Shown: positions 7,202-15,490 of the stretch, piece by piece
Position numbering within the stretch: position 1 is the first letter of the stretch
Layout: each line of letters starts with the position of its first letter
Origin: JANQPX01 sp965222015
Lineage (GTDB): Bacteria > Pseudomonadota > Alphaproteobacteria > Geminicoccales > Geminicoccaceae
Direction of reading: 5' to 3'
Length of the DNA: 64,000 nucleotides
NCBI GenBank assembly: GCA_965222015.1
Contig: CBDCTL010000023.1
Coordinates: forward strand, 930,001-994,000
Position numbers and translations under genes: made by a program
The notes under the pieces: generated by a model
Database searches by the model: none
The model's input: only the letters and a program-made list of their open reading frames with translations
What the model was told of the DNA's origin: nothing

Positions 7202-8074
7202 TCAACCGGACAGTTCCGAGAAGAAACTGGCGATGGCGTCCTCGGCGCCGGCGGGCCATTGATGCGGATAGTGACGACCGCGCCTGGTGGTGTTCTGACT
7301 ATGCGGACACCAGAGAACCGGAGTCGGGTTTTCGCCGAATTGTTCGCACGCGAACGGGCCGATCTGCTTTTGCTGCAGGGGCGTCTCGACGCTGCGCCCG
7401 AGCAGGGTTTCCAAAGCTTGCCTGCCTTCACTTATCGGCACCGCGCGATCCTCCGGATTGTGCAGCAGCATGGCGGCGACGTGATCGCTGCAGGGTGCGG
7501 GATTGATGCCGCCCGCGACCGAGGCGACGCCACGGATCAGCTCTCCGCGCGTGCAGCCGAGGCTGTTGGCGAAGGTGGCGCCCAGGGAATGTCCGACGAC
7601 GAAGACGCGATCCAGATCGATGCAAAAGGCGCGTGCCAACTCCTCCAGAAGAGCATCGAAGAACGCGAGGTCCCGAAGAGCGGTCGGCGCATCGCCCGAT
7701 CGCCACCAGGTAAAGCGCCCGCTGTCGTCGATCAAGCCCGCCGGATAGGCATGGATGGTCGGCCTTCGGCTCGATCCTTCGAGCCCGAAATATCGCCGCG
7801 CCTTGGCGTTGTTGCTGGTGCGGCCATGGAAGGCGAAGACCAGTGCATGCGGGACGGTATGATCGTATCCGTCCGGCAATGCCACGATGGCGTGACGCGC
7901 CAAGCCATTCACGGCCAGAAGTTCGGGAGCCAGCCCCTGGTCGGCACTGCAGCCGGGAGATGGCTCAAGTGCCTCGGCCGGCATGACGAAAGCACCGAGC
8001 GAGCAAAGAGCTACGACGACCACCAGTAGGCGGTGTGTCGCCGCTTCGAACAGCGTCTCCGCAACGCTCTCCAT
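7202..8074 (-). CDS. Exported PHB-depolymerase/feruloyl-esterase-like hydrolase
   Basis: This alpha/beta hydrolase of the LpqC/polyhydroxybutyrate depolymerase group has about 290 residues. The nucleophile elbow is GHSLGA, the oxyanion-hole strand ends in FHG, and HYPHQWP near the C-terminus matches the catalytic His motif (HxWP). An Asp lies in HNPEDRAVP. A signal peptide (RLLVVVVALCSLG to PAEA) sends it out of the cytoplasm. Several Cys may form disulfides. I chose the ATG at 8074; a TTG at 8107 would only add 11 residues. Substrates could be short polyesters or aromatic esters. It is convergent with msrA. Confidence 0.82.
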   Translation of the reverse strand: MESVAETLFEAATHRLLVVVVALCSLGAFVMPAEALEPSPGCSADQGLAPELLAVNGLARHAIVALPDGYDHTVPHALVFAFHGRTSNNAKARRYFGLEGSSRRPTIHAYPAGLIDDSGRFTWWRSGDAPTALRDLAFFDALLEELARAFCIDLDRVFVVGHSLGATFANSLGCTRGELIRGVASVAGGINPAPCSDHVAAMLLHNPEDRAVPISEGRQALETLLGRSVETPLQQKQIGPFACEQFGENPTPVLWCPHSQNTTRRGRHYPHQWPAGAEDAIASFFSELSG

Positions 8075-8142
8075 GCGCCGAAGGCTGTGAACGCGATTGG
8101 AGGCCAAGCCGACGACGACGCTTCTCCGCTTGCCGTTGCCTA

Positions 8143-8300
8143 CTATAATCTACCGAGCAGGACCAGGATCAGAATGACGATCAGAACGATGCCGATCCCG
8201 CCTGACGGACGGTATCCCCAGCTGCGACTGTGCGGTCAGGTCGGAAGGACACGATCAATATCAAGATGAAAATGATCAGCAAGATCGTTCCGAGCGACAT
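8143..8300 (-). pseudogene. Broken DUF3309 small membrane protein
   Basis: DUF3309 proteins are ~50 residues: a hydrophobic helix starting MSLGTILLII, a short LPTWP..RSWGY..SGG loop, then a second hydrophobic helix. Here the first helix (MSLGTILLIIFILILI) and the second half (HSRSWGYRPSGGIG, then IVLIVILILVLLG) are both readable but in different frames. In the second frame the expected Trp codon of LPTW is TGA. A frameshift plus a nonsense change show a dead gene. DUF3309 genes often lie among stress genes in alphaproteobacteria. Confidence 0.75.
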
Positions 8301-8662
8301 GACCATGCCTCCCTGACTATCCAGTCATCTCTCTCTCTCTTCGACAATAGCTTTCTTCACAGGCTGCTCCCAGTACGATCTCGCGGCGACGCTGCCACCC
8401 GCGCCTTGCGACACAGCATCTAGGGCTGGAGATGGCGGCCACCCCACCGAGGTAATTCGAGTCACTGGCCGAAGCCCGTTGCCTAATGACTTCCGGCAAT
8501 AGATTGCGACAGCTGGGCTGAAGCATTCAGGAGAAGTTCGCACGGGAATAAAACGGGAACTTGTTTCGCTCCCAAGCATTGAAAAAGAAGAGCGAGAGCT
8601 GCCCGCGCTGACGTGGCCGGGGCTACTCGACATCGCATCTTTCAGTGCAACGGAGGCACAAG
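8301..8662. other. Intergenic stretch with a weak EcfG-like site
   Basis: No convincing gene. GGAAC at 8556-8560 is followed 16 bases later by CATT instead of CGTT, one mismatch from the EcfG consensus and about 80 bases before the exported PRC-barrel gene. A short CT dinucleotide run (8327-8341) is also present. Confidence 0.4.
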
Positions 8663-9559
8663 ATGACGCGTTCTCTCATGACCGCGACAGCGGTCGGTCT
8701 CATCCTCGCGGGCCCGGCTGTTGCCGACAACCATATGGCGACCAACTACATCGAGACGCTCGCGGAAGGCGAGCTTCAGGCGTCCAATCTCCTGGGCATG
8801 CGCATCTATGCAACCGAGAGCGAGATCGGGGAGGATGCTACGGTCGCCGAGGGCGGCGAGCAGGAATGGGACGACATCGGTGAAATCAACGACATCGTGC
8901 TCGACCGCGATGGCGCTGTTCGGGCGGTCGTGCTCGGCGTCGGCGGGTTTCTCGGACTGGGTGAGAAGGACGTCGCGGTCGATATGGAGAGCCTGAGATT
9001 CGTCGCCTATCAGGATGATCCGGACGACTTCTTCCTCGTCGTCAACAGCTCCAAACAGATGCTTGAGGACGCGCCCGCCTTCCAGAGCCGGGAAATGCGG
9101 GAGCAGGCCGAAGCGATGGAGGAGCAGGAAGAGGAGATGCAGGAGCAAAGGGAGGAAATGGCAGCGGCTACCGAGTCGTCCGATCAGCAAGCGGAAGGTG
9201 CGCCTGCCGCAGAGCTCCCGGAAAGCCGCCGCCCGATGCTGACAGCGCCGGATGTCGAGCGCGAGGGCTATCAGGAAGTGGCCGTTCAGGACCTGACCGC
9301 CGAGATGCTCCAAGGGATCACGGTCTACGGTCCTGAGGACGAAAACGTCGGCGAGATCGGCGAGCTGATCCTGAACGACGGCGGGCAGATTACCGAAGCC
9401 GTCATCGATGTCGGCGGGTTTCTCGGTATCGGCGAACGCAATGTCGCCGTCATGTTCGAGGAGCTCAGAATCCTTCGCGGCGAGAGTGGTGCCGATTTTC
9501 GCGTCTATATTGATTCGTCGGAAGAGCAGCTCGAACAACTTCCCGAGTACGAAGGTTAG
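8663..9559 (+). CDS. Exported protein with two PRC-barrel domains
   Basis: This is a 298-residue protein with an N-terminal signal peptide (cleavage probably after AVA, residue ~21). Two PRC-barrel domains follow, about 40-125 and 205-290, each containing the family phrase VGGFLG(L/I)GE(K/R)(D/N)VAV. Between them lies an acidic, Glu/Gln/Met-rich coiled-coil linker (about 140-180). The product should be periplasmic or surface-associated. Such duplicated exported PRC-barrel proteins are common in Hyphomicrobiales and uncharacterised. The ATG at 8663 has GGAGG at normal spacing; an ATG 18 bases upstream is less likely. Confidence 0.85.
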   Translation: MTRSLMTATAVGLILAGPAVADNHMATNYIETLAEGELQASNLLGMRIYATESEIGEDATVAEGGEQEWDDIGEINDIVLDRDGAVRAVVLGVGGFLGLGEKDVAVDMESLRFVAYQDDPDDFFLVVNSSKQMLEDAPAFQSREMREQAEAMEEQEEEMQEQREEMAAATESSDQQAEGAPAAELPESRRPMLTAPDVEREGYQEVAVQDLTAEMLQGITVYGPEDENVGEIGELILNDGGQITEAVIDVGGFLGIGERNVAVMFEELRILRGESGADFRVYIDSSEEQLEQLPEYEG

Positions 9560-9652
9560 CGCCTCTGCTGGATCTCGGACCGATCTGTATCCAGGAAATC
9601 CGATGACCGCGGGAGACATGGTTCACTTCCGCGGTCATCGGCATGTCCGCGC

Positions 9653-10828
9653 ATGAAGCCGCAGTCGAGCGGCCACCTTGTTGCTGGGGAAAACGTCGAA
9701 TCGGCTGACCAGCCGGAAGATTCGTTCGCAGGCACCGATCGTTCCGACCGACTGCCGATCCGCTCCGGCATACTGGCCGGTCTGTTCCTGCTGTCGGTGT
9801 TCTACACGATCTACTTTGCCAGCGCGCTTCTCATTCCCGCCGTTCTCGCCGTGCTGGTCTTTCTTCTGCTCTCACCGGTGGTGCGCTGGTTCAAGCGTTA
9901 TCTGTTGTTGCCGAACGGCGTCGCTGCCGGTCTGGTAATTCTGGCGCTGCTCTTGAGCATCGTCGCAGCCTTCTACAGCCTGTCGAGCCCCGCGTCGCGA
10001 TGGATACGCGATCTGCCGGTGGCCGCTTCGGAGCTCAAGTGGGAACTTTATCCCTTGCGGCAATCGATCGAGGAGCTGCGTGGTGCCGTTGCCGAATTGC
10101 AGGAAATGGTCGGTCAATCGACCGATGGAAGTAACGGGGCCGAACCGACGGTGGTAACCATCGAAGGTCCCGACCTCACGCAGTTGTTTCTCGGCGGCAC
10201 GCTTTCCATCGGTGCAGGTCTGATGATCGCCTTCGTGCTTCTGTTCTTCCTGCTGATATCCAATGACAACATGCTGCGCCAGGCGGTCATCGTCCTGCCC
10301 AAGCTTCGCGAGAAAAAGCAGCTGGTGGAGATCGTGCGCGATGTTGAGCGGGACATCTCCTATTATCTGCTCACCATCACCGCCATCAATGCCTGCCTCG
10401 GGATCGCCTGTGCCGCTGCGATGTTTGTCCTCGGCATGCCGAATCCCGTTCTCTGGGGCGTCATGGCCGCGGTCCTGAACTACATGCCCCTGCTCGGCGC
10501 AATGGTCGGCATCTCAGTCATCTCCTTGGCTGCCGTTCTGACGTTCGATGGCGCCTTGGCGATACTGCTGCCGCCGATCAGCTATGCCCTGCTGACAGCG
10601 TTCGAAGCGCAGCTCGTGACGCCTGCAATCCTTGCACGGCGCCTGTCACTGAATCCGGTCGTGGTCTTTCTTGCGATCATCCTCTGGACCTGGCTTTGGG
10701 GCATTGCCGGCGCATTGCTGGCGGTACCGCTCCTCACGACGTTCAAGATCTGCTGCGACCACATTGATCCGCTCAAACCCACGGGAATTCTGCTCGCGCG
10801 ATATGAGGAGACCGATACCGACAACTGA
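9653..10828 (+). CDS. AI-2E family (PerM/YdiK-like) membrane transporter
   Basis: The 391-residue protein has the AI-2E transporter layout. Two to three helices at about 44-115 come first, then a soluble segment (about 120-170), and a helical bundle at about 175-375 that includes LNYMPLLGAMVG and the pair LVTPAILARR and LWGIAGALLAVPLL typical of the family. Members export or import small molecules or Na+/Li+; few have a proven substrate, so quorum-signal transport cannot be inferred. The N-terminal ~40 residues are hydrophilic and unconserved. No neighbour indicates its substrate. Confidence 0.85.
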   Translation: MKPQSSGHLVAGENVESADQPEDSFAGTDRSDRLPIRSGILAGLFLLSVFYTIYFASALLIPAVLAVLVFLLLSPVVRWFKRYLLLPNGVAAGLVILALLLSIVAAFYSLSSPASRWIRDLPVAASELKWELYPLRQSIEELRGAVAELQEMVGQSTDGSNGAEPTVVTIEGPDLTQLFLGGTLSIGAGLMIAFVLLFFLLISNDNMLRQAVIVLPKLREKKQLVEIVRDVERDISYYLLTITAINACLGIACAAAMFVLGMPNPVLWGVMAAVLNYMPLLGAMVGISVISLAAVLTFDGALAILLPPISYALLTAFEAQLVTPAILARRLSLNPVVVFLAIILWTWLWGIAGALLAVPLLTTFKICCDHIDPLKPTGILLARYEETDTDN

Positions 10829-11286
10829 TGTTATCACGACCGTTAGAATATTGCCGCAGTCGAGAGGCAGTAAATTTCGATTGCTTGCGGGTTTGGTGGT
10901 GCAGGGCGCACCTATTTCAGGCGGCTTCTGCCGGCTTGGCAGGTCCGTTGCCAACTCAGGCTGCCTCGGACATCCCGTCGACCGTGCGCTGCACCTCGGC
11001 GGCTGACTTCAGGTGAGGCCGGCTATTGGAGTGAAGTGCCTTGTTTAATCACGAGCGGGCGACGAGGCGAACCGGGTTTTGACGATCCATTCTATTTCTG
11101 ATTCGAGAACCTCACTGGGCCATCGCTTCCTTCGACTCCCACGCTCAACACTCAGGCGCGCGTCCCGACATGGAGGAAGCGAGCAGTCTTTCTCCATGTC
11201 TTGGTTCCGCTAGGGGCTCTCGAACAGGCTGAAAGGTCTGCTGGCAAATTGCGCGTTCGTTTTCGAACCGTGCGATACTGCGTTCG
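10829..11286. other. 458-base stretch with nothing recognised
   Basis: It lies between two convergent transcripts, the AI-2E gene and the minus-strand CBS gene. No conserved reading frame, strong hairpin or promoter match was seen. Confidence 0.5.
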
Positions 11287-11700
11287 TCAGGCGGCGCTGT
11301 TTCCAGGGTTGAGATAACGCAGGACCATGTCGCGCAGGGTGACGATGCCGACGACGTCGCTGCCGTCGGTGACCAGCGCGCGGGAAATCCGGAAATTGGC
11401 AAGCATGCGGCAGGCATATTTGATGTCCATGCCCCTGTCGACGCAGATTACCGGCTTGGTCATGATCTCGTAGACATTGGTGCGTTCGGGCGACCGGTCG
11501 TTGCCGATCACTTTGCTCGCGATGTCGGTGACCACCAGCATACCGTACTCGTCGCCCTCATAGCGCTTGTCCACGACCACCGAGCTGATCGCGTGTTCGC
11601 GCATGATGTCAATCGCTTCGCGCACGGTCGCGAGGCCGTGGACCATTTTCGGCGAAGGTGTCATGACGTCGCCGGCCGTCACATAGCGTTTGTCACTCAT
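11287..11700 (-). CDS. Tandem CBS-domain protein
   Basis: This 137-residue protein is a pair of CBS motifs and nothing else (about 8-70 and 75-135). CBS pairs bind adenosine nucleotides and act as energy sensors. It opens with the usual VTAGDVMTPSPKMV, and each half ends in a hydrophobic (L/I)VTD strand. Its start overlaps the stop of the PII-like gene (ATGA), making it the last gene of the operon DUF1538-DUF1538-PII-CBS. It probably supplies a second nucleotide-sensing input to the membrane module encoded upstream. Confidence 0.88.
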   Translation of the reverse strand: MSDKRYVTAGDVMTPSPKMVHGLATVREAIDIMREHAISSVVVDKRYEGDEYGMLVVTDIASKVIGNDRSPERTNVYEIMTKPVICVDRGMDIKYACRMLANFRISRALVTDGSDVVGIVTLRDMVLRYLNPGNSAA

Positions 11701-12044
11701 ATCTTCTCCTCGATCTCGCTCGAGATCTTTTCGATTTGTGCTTGCAGGCCGACCGCGTCCTCGATGTCGATCTGGAAGGCGACCCCGGTGCCGGGCTGGT
11801 CGAATCGTCCCGCTTCGGCGATCCGTTCCAGGATCTGACGGCTGAGATGGCCTTCGACCAAAAGGAGGATGAGGTCGCGTTGGCCCTCCAGATCGAGGCC
11901 GAGAAACGTCTTGGCCGGTGTCAGCCCTTCGCCGCGGGCGCTGGTGATCACGGTCGAGCCGGTGGCGCCGGTTTCGCGCGCGGTCTTGAGCACCAGCTCC
12001 GTCTCTTCGTCATTGACCAGAGCGACGATCAGCTTGAATTTCAT
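11697..12044 (-). CDS. PII-like signalling protein linked to DUF1538
   Basis: The 115-residue protein has the PII (GlnB-like) ferredoxin fold pattern: MKFKLIVALVND (strand 1), helix, GATGSTVITSARGEG where PII has its T-loop approach, then two more strand-helix units. The uridylylated Tyr loop of classical GlnB is not recognisable, so this belongs to the divergent PII-like group that binds nucleotides and controls a neighbouring membrane protein. Its ATG overlaps the stop of the second DUF1538 gene, so translation is coupled. Family assignment rests on length, pattern and the known neighbourhood of DUF1538 with PII proteins. Confidence 0.75.
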   Translation of the reverse strand: MKFKLIVALVNDEETELVLKTARETGATGSTVITSARGEGLTPAKTFLGLDLEGQRDLILLLVEGHLSRQILERIAEAGRFDQPGTGVAFQIDIEDAVGLQAQIEKISSEIEEKI

Positions 12045-12832
12045 GACTTTTCCTCTTCTGCCGATGGGTGACGACGGGCGTGCCATCGACCGATCTGCGC
12101 ATAGGCCATGACCGTCATCATCGGGAACAGGCTGGCAAAGGCGATCAGACCGAAACCGTCGATCAGCGGGCTACGACCGGGAATCGTCGATGCCAGCCCC
12201 AGACCCAGGGCGGTCACCAGCGGCACGGTCACGGTTGAGGTGGTGACGCCGCCGGAGTCGTAGGCGAGCGGGATGATCGCGCGCGGTGCGACGGCGGTCT
12301 GCATGATGACGATCAGATAGCCCGCCATGATGTAGTAGGGGAGCGGCGTGCCGGTGACGATCCGAAAGGTGCCGAGCGCCACGCCAAGCGCCACCCCGAT
12401 CGCCACGGCAATACGAAGGCCTCTCGGATCGAGCGCCTTCCCGGAAACTTCGCCGGCCTTGAGGGTCACGGCGATCAGCGCGGGTTCGGCGACGGTTGTG
12501 GAAAAGCCGATCGCGGCGGCAAAGGCGTAGACCCAGAGGTAGCGCGTCCAGTCTGGTGCTGCGTTACCATCGGTTCCATCAATGCCGTCCATCGCGTCCG
12601 CGGTGAGCTGCTGTGCCATGATCTCGCCGAGCGGAAACAGCGACCGTTCCAGCCCCACCAGGAACAGCGAGAGGCCGAGCAGTACATAGAGGAAGCCGAG
12701 CGCCATCCGTTTCAGACGCGGTGGGCGGCGGCGTAGAACCAGCAACTGAAAGGCCAAAAGAATGACCAGGATCGGGACGACGTCGAAGATCGTCGCCTGC
12801 AGGCTGAGCGCTATCGACTGAAGCCAGCTCAT
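12041..12832 (-). CDS. DUF1538 membrane protein, second subunit (UmpB-like)
   Basis: This polytopic protein of 263 residues has about seven hydrophobic segments. The family hallmark AYDSGGVTTSTVTVPLVTAL is followed by a block reading GRSPLIDGFGLIAFASL. The upstream neighbour carries the same hallmark, so the two are diverged copies. DUF1538 pairs have been reported to act as a two-component monovalent cation/proton antiporter (UmpAB) in a halophile. I infer a similar role, with both products needed. It starts 6 bases after the first subunit gene stops and overlaps the PII-like gene. Confidence 0.85.
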   Translation of the reverse strand: MSWLQSIALSLQATIFDVVPILVILLAFQLLVLRRRPPRLKRMALGFLYVLLGLSLFLVGLERSLFPLGEIMAQQLTADAMDGIDGTDGNAAPDWTRYLWVYAFAAAIGFSTTVAEPALIAVTLKAGEVSGKALDPRGLRIAVAIGVALGVALGTFRIVTGTPLPYYIMAGYLIVIMQTAVAPRAIIPLAYDSGGVTTSTVTVPLVTALGLGLASTIPGRSPLIDGFGLIAFASLFPMMTVMAYAQIGRWHARRHPSAEEEKS

Positions 12833-12838
12833 CGCCGA

Positions 12839-13582
12839 TCAGACCAGCATGCCGTAGACGAGGACGAAGATGATCGGCGTCAGGCTGGCGAAGGCGATCA
12901 GGCCGAAACCGTCGATCAGGGGCGAACGGCCGCGGATCACCGTCGCAAGGCCGACGCCGAGGGCGGTGACCAGCGGCACCGTCACGGTCGACGTGGTCAC
13001 GCCGCCGGAGTCGTAGGCGATACCGACGATCTCGTCGGGCGCAAGCGGCGTCAGGATCATCACCAGCAAATAGCCGCCGATGATGAAATACTGGATTGGC
13101 CAGCCTTTGAGAATGCGAATCACGCCGATGACCAGCGCGACACCGACCGAGAACGCGACCGTGTAGCGAAGGCCTGTCGCATAGCGCTCCATGGCGACGG
13201 CATTCGCGGTGATGACGCCCGCCTCGGCAGCGGCAGCGGCGGCTTCGCCAGCCACGGCGATCAAGGCCGGCTCGGCGACGGTCGTGCCGAAACCGAGGGC
13301 GAAGCCGAAGCACAGCAGCGACGTCAGCACGCCCTTCTTGGCAAAGGCTTCGGCCATCGACTCGCCGAGCGGAAACAGTCCCATCTCCAGTCCGCGAATG
13401 AAAAGGGTGAGGCCGAGCGTCACCAAAAGCAGCCCCGCGATCATCTCGCCGAGATTCGGAAAGGGCTGCCGGAGCACGACGATCTGGAAAAACGCCACTA
13501 CCAGGACGATCGGCAGCAGATCCTTGCCGGTGACGGTCATCAGTCGGCCCAGGGTGACGACCTTATGCAGCATCTGACGCAC
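12839..13582 (-). CDS. DUF1538 membrane protein, first subunit (UmpA-like)
   Basis: This 247-residue integral membrane protein is the first gene of the operon. It has about seven helices; an internal FGFALGFGTTVAEPALIAV block is shared with the partner protein, as is the hallmark AYDSGGVTTSTVTVPLVTAL near residue 190. Gly/Ser/Thr-rich loops between helices suggest an ion or solute path. The likely complex is UmpA-UmpB with the PII-like and CBS proteins as cytoplasmic regulators. The gene upstream (DUF47) is on the same strand 76 bases away, so read-through from the phosphate genes is possible. Confidence 0.85.
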   Translation of the reverse strand: MRQMLHKVVTLGRLMTVTGKDLLPIVLVVAFFQIVVLRQPFPNLGEMIAGLLLVTLGLTLFIRGLEMGLFPLGESMAEAFAKKGVLTSLLCFGFALGFGTTVAEPALIAVAGEAAAAAAEAGVITANAVAMERYATGLRYTVAFSVGVALVIGVIRILKGWPIQYFIIGGYLLVMILTPLAPDEIVGIAYDSGGVTTSTVTVPLVTALGVGLATVIRGRSPLIDGFGLIAFASLTPIIFVLVYGMLV

Positions 13583-13658
13583 CCCTGGCGCACATGGCTT
13601 TCTCCGGCCGTGGGCCAGAGCGGTGCGCGTTGCGCACCAGAGGAACGAGGTCGATCAT

Positions 13659-14360
13659 CTAAGCGATCTTGACGACGATGTCATGCAGAGTCTGTCCGGC
13701 ATGGGCAAGACGGTCGCCGCCGTTCGACAGGTGTCGGTAGACCTCCCGCCGTTTCATGATTTCGGTCATGCAGCGGAGCGCGTCAGCGCCGCTGCCGCCA
13801 CCACACTCGGCAAGCGACGCATGGTGGTCTTCGGCGGCGAACAGCTCGGCGAGCGCGCGGCGATAGCATTTTTCGATCTGACGTTCGGCCTTGCGCGCCG
13901 CATCCGCGGCCGCTTCGGCCTCAAGCGGGGTAGTCGCGATCTTGCGAAAGCCCGCCTGCAGAGCCTCGGCCCCCTCCTTCAGGTGGATCGCCATTTCAAG
14001 CGTGTAGCGGTCGGGGCCGATATCGAACGCCTCCATCTCGCGCACGGTGGTCTTGGCGTAGTTGATGACATGATCGATGCCTTCGATCGCGCGATAGATC
14101 TCCTCCCGGTCCATCGGCGTGGCGAACGCGCTGTCCAGAATCTTGAGATTGCGCCGCTTGAGGGCGTCGCCCTCCTTCTCCAGAACGCTCGCGATCCGCC
14201 GGCCGGTCTCTGGATTCCCGGTGCGCATGTAGTCGACGAAATCCCCCATGGCAGTCACCAGCACGTCGCACTGATCGTTCATCAAGCCATAGAAGTCCGG
14301 CATGCGCGGAAAGACTCGATCGACAAGCCTGGCGACAACCCCTTCCGAACCTTCGGTCAT
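13659..14360 (-). CDS. DUF47 PhoU-like partner of PiT transporter (copy 1)
   Basis: This all-helical protein of 233 residues belongs to the DUF47/PhoU-like family. Its helices carry E/D-xxx-D/E pairs (EKEGDALKRRN at about 60-70; IEGIDHVIN at about 90-98) that in PhoU bind metal clusters. DUF47 genes sit beside pit genes and are thought to control phosphate uptake. It follows the PiT gene on the same strand by 37 bases. Sequence and length differ from the second DUF47 at 24339, so these are two ancient paralogues, not a recent copy. Confidence 0.85.
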   Translation of the reverse strand: MTEGSEGVVARLVDRVFPRMPDFYGLMNDQCDVLVTAMGDFVDYMRTGNPETGRRIASVLEKEGDALKRRNLKILDSAFATPMDREEIYRAIEGIDHVINYAKTTVREMEAFDIGPDRYTLEMAIHLKEGAEALQAGFRKIATTPLEAEAAADAARKAERQIEKCYRRALAELFAAEDHHASLAECGGGSGADALRCMTEIMKRREVYRHLSNGGDRLAHAGQTLHDIVVKIA

Positions 14361-14397
14361 TTGTCAAATCTCCGATCTTGCCGCGCGTGGGCGGATT

Positions 14398-15447
14398 TCA
14401 GTATTTCATTACGGCTAAGACGACCTGCGAAGCGAGCCAAACCAACACGCCGACGAACGCAGCACCCGGAATGGTCACAAGCCAGGTCGAAACGATCTCC
14501 CTGGCCCTTGACCAGCGCACCGCCTTCGGCCGTTCCGACGCGCCGATGCCCATGATCGACGAGCTCACGACATGGGTGGTCGACACCGGCCCCCCGACCA
14601 TGGCCGCGCCAAAGATGACGCCGGCTGCGGTCAATTGCGTGTTGAGCGCGTGCAGCGGACGAACCTTGTAGATGCCGAAACCAACCGTGCGCACGATACG
14701 CCAGCCGCCGGAGAGAATGCCCAACGTGATCGCGGACGCGCAGGCCAGGATCGTCCAGAAGGGCACCGCGAAGCTCGTGATCATGCCGCCGGTCACCAGC
14801 ACCAGCGTGATGATGCCCATGCTTTTCTGCGCGTCGTTGGTGCCGTGCGAGAAGGCCAGGAGTGCTGCGGTAGCGATCTGTCCTCGACGCAGCGAACGAT
14901 TGATGTCTGGCCGGGCGCCGCGCAGCAGCAGGCCGCTGATGCGATGCAGCGCGAAGCCCACCCAAAAACCGATGATCGGTGAGAGGATGAGCGCCAGCAG
15001 GACCTTGGTCACGCCGTCCGCGTGGCCAGTCAGCAGCAGCTCTTCGAAGCCCCAGACCACATTGGTGGGGCCTGCGGACACCACGACGGGCCCGATCAGG
15101 CCGCCGACCAGAGCGTGGGACGAGCTCGACGGAATGCCGGCCCACCAGGTCACAAGGTTCCATGTGATGGCGCCGATCACGCCCGCGAGGATGATGGTAA
15201 GGGAGTTGATGCCGGGAAGGGTACTGACATCGATGAATTTCCCGACGGTGTTCGCGACGGCTGTGCCGCCAAGCAGCGGCCCCAGAAACTCGAAGATGGC
15301 GACCAGGATCACCGCCTGAATCGGCGTCATGGCGCGCGATGCGATCACCGTCGCGATGATGTTCGAGGCATCGTGAAAGCCGTTGGTGTAGTCGAACACC
15401 AGGACCAGCGCGATGGTGACGGCAACGAGGCCGGTCAGCATGTCCAT
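14398..15447 (-). CDS. pit: PiT-family low-affinity phosphate transporter (copy 1)
   Basis: This 349-residue inner-membrane Pi (or metal-Pi):H+ symporter has the two PiT signature repeats: FDYTNGFHDASNIIATVIASRA at the N-terminus (residues 15-36) and SHGTNDAQKSMGI in the second half. PVSTTHVVSSSIMGIG near the C-terminus is also conserved. About ten helices are expected, without the long cytoplasmic insertion of the second PiT in this window. I chose the ATG at 15447; longer frames add an Arg-rich leader without hydrophobic character. It lies between CHAD and DUF47 genes on one strand, so transport may be tied to polyP. Confidence 0.93.
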   Translation of the reverse strand: MDMLTGLVAVTIALVLVFDYTNGFHDASNIIATVIASRAMTPIQAVILVAIFEFLGPLLGGTAVANTVGKFIDVSTLPGINSLTIILAGVIGAITWNLVTWWAGIPSSSSHALVGGLIGPVVVSAGPTNVVWGFEELLLTGHADGVTKVLLALILSPIIGFWVGFALHRISGLLLRGARPDINRSLRRGQIATAALLAFSHGTNDAQKSMGIITLVLVTGGMITSFAVPFWTILACASAITLGILSGGWRIVRTVGFGIYKVRPLHALNTQLTAAGVIFGAAMVGGPVSTTHVVSSSIMGIGASERPKAVRWSRAREIVSTWLVTIPGAAFVGVLVWLASQVVLAVMKY

Positions 15448-15490
15448 CGCATGTCTCCACGATCGGCAAGACCGAGCGAGGTCTTGCCGC

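Noticed and set aside
8317..8633. Minus-strand frames upstream of the exported PRC-barrel gene
   Set aside because: Ser/Arg-rich without ribosome sites or motifs; they lie opposite the likely promoter.
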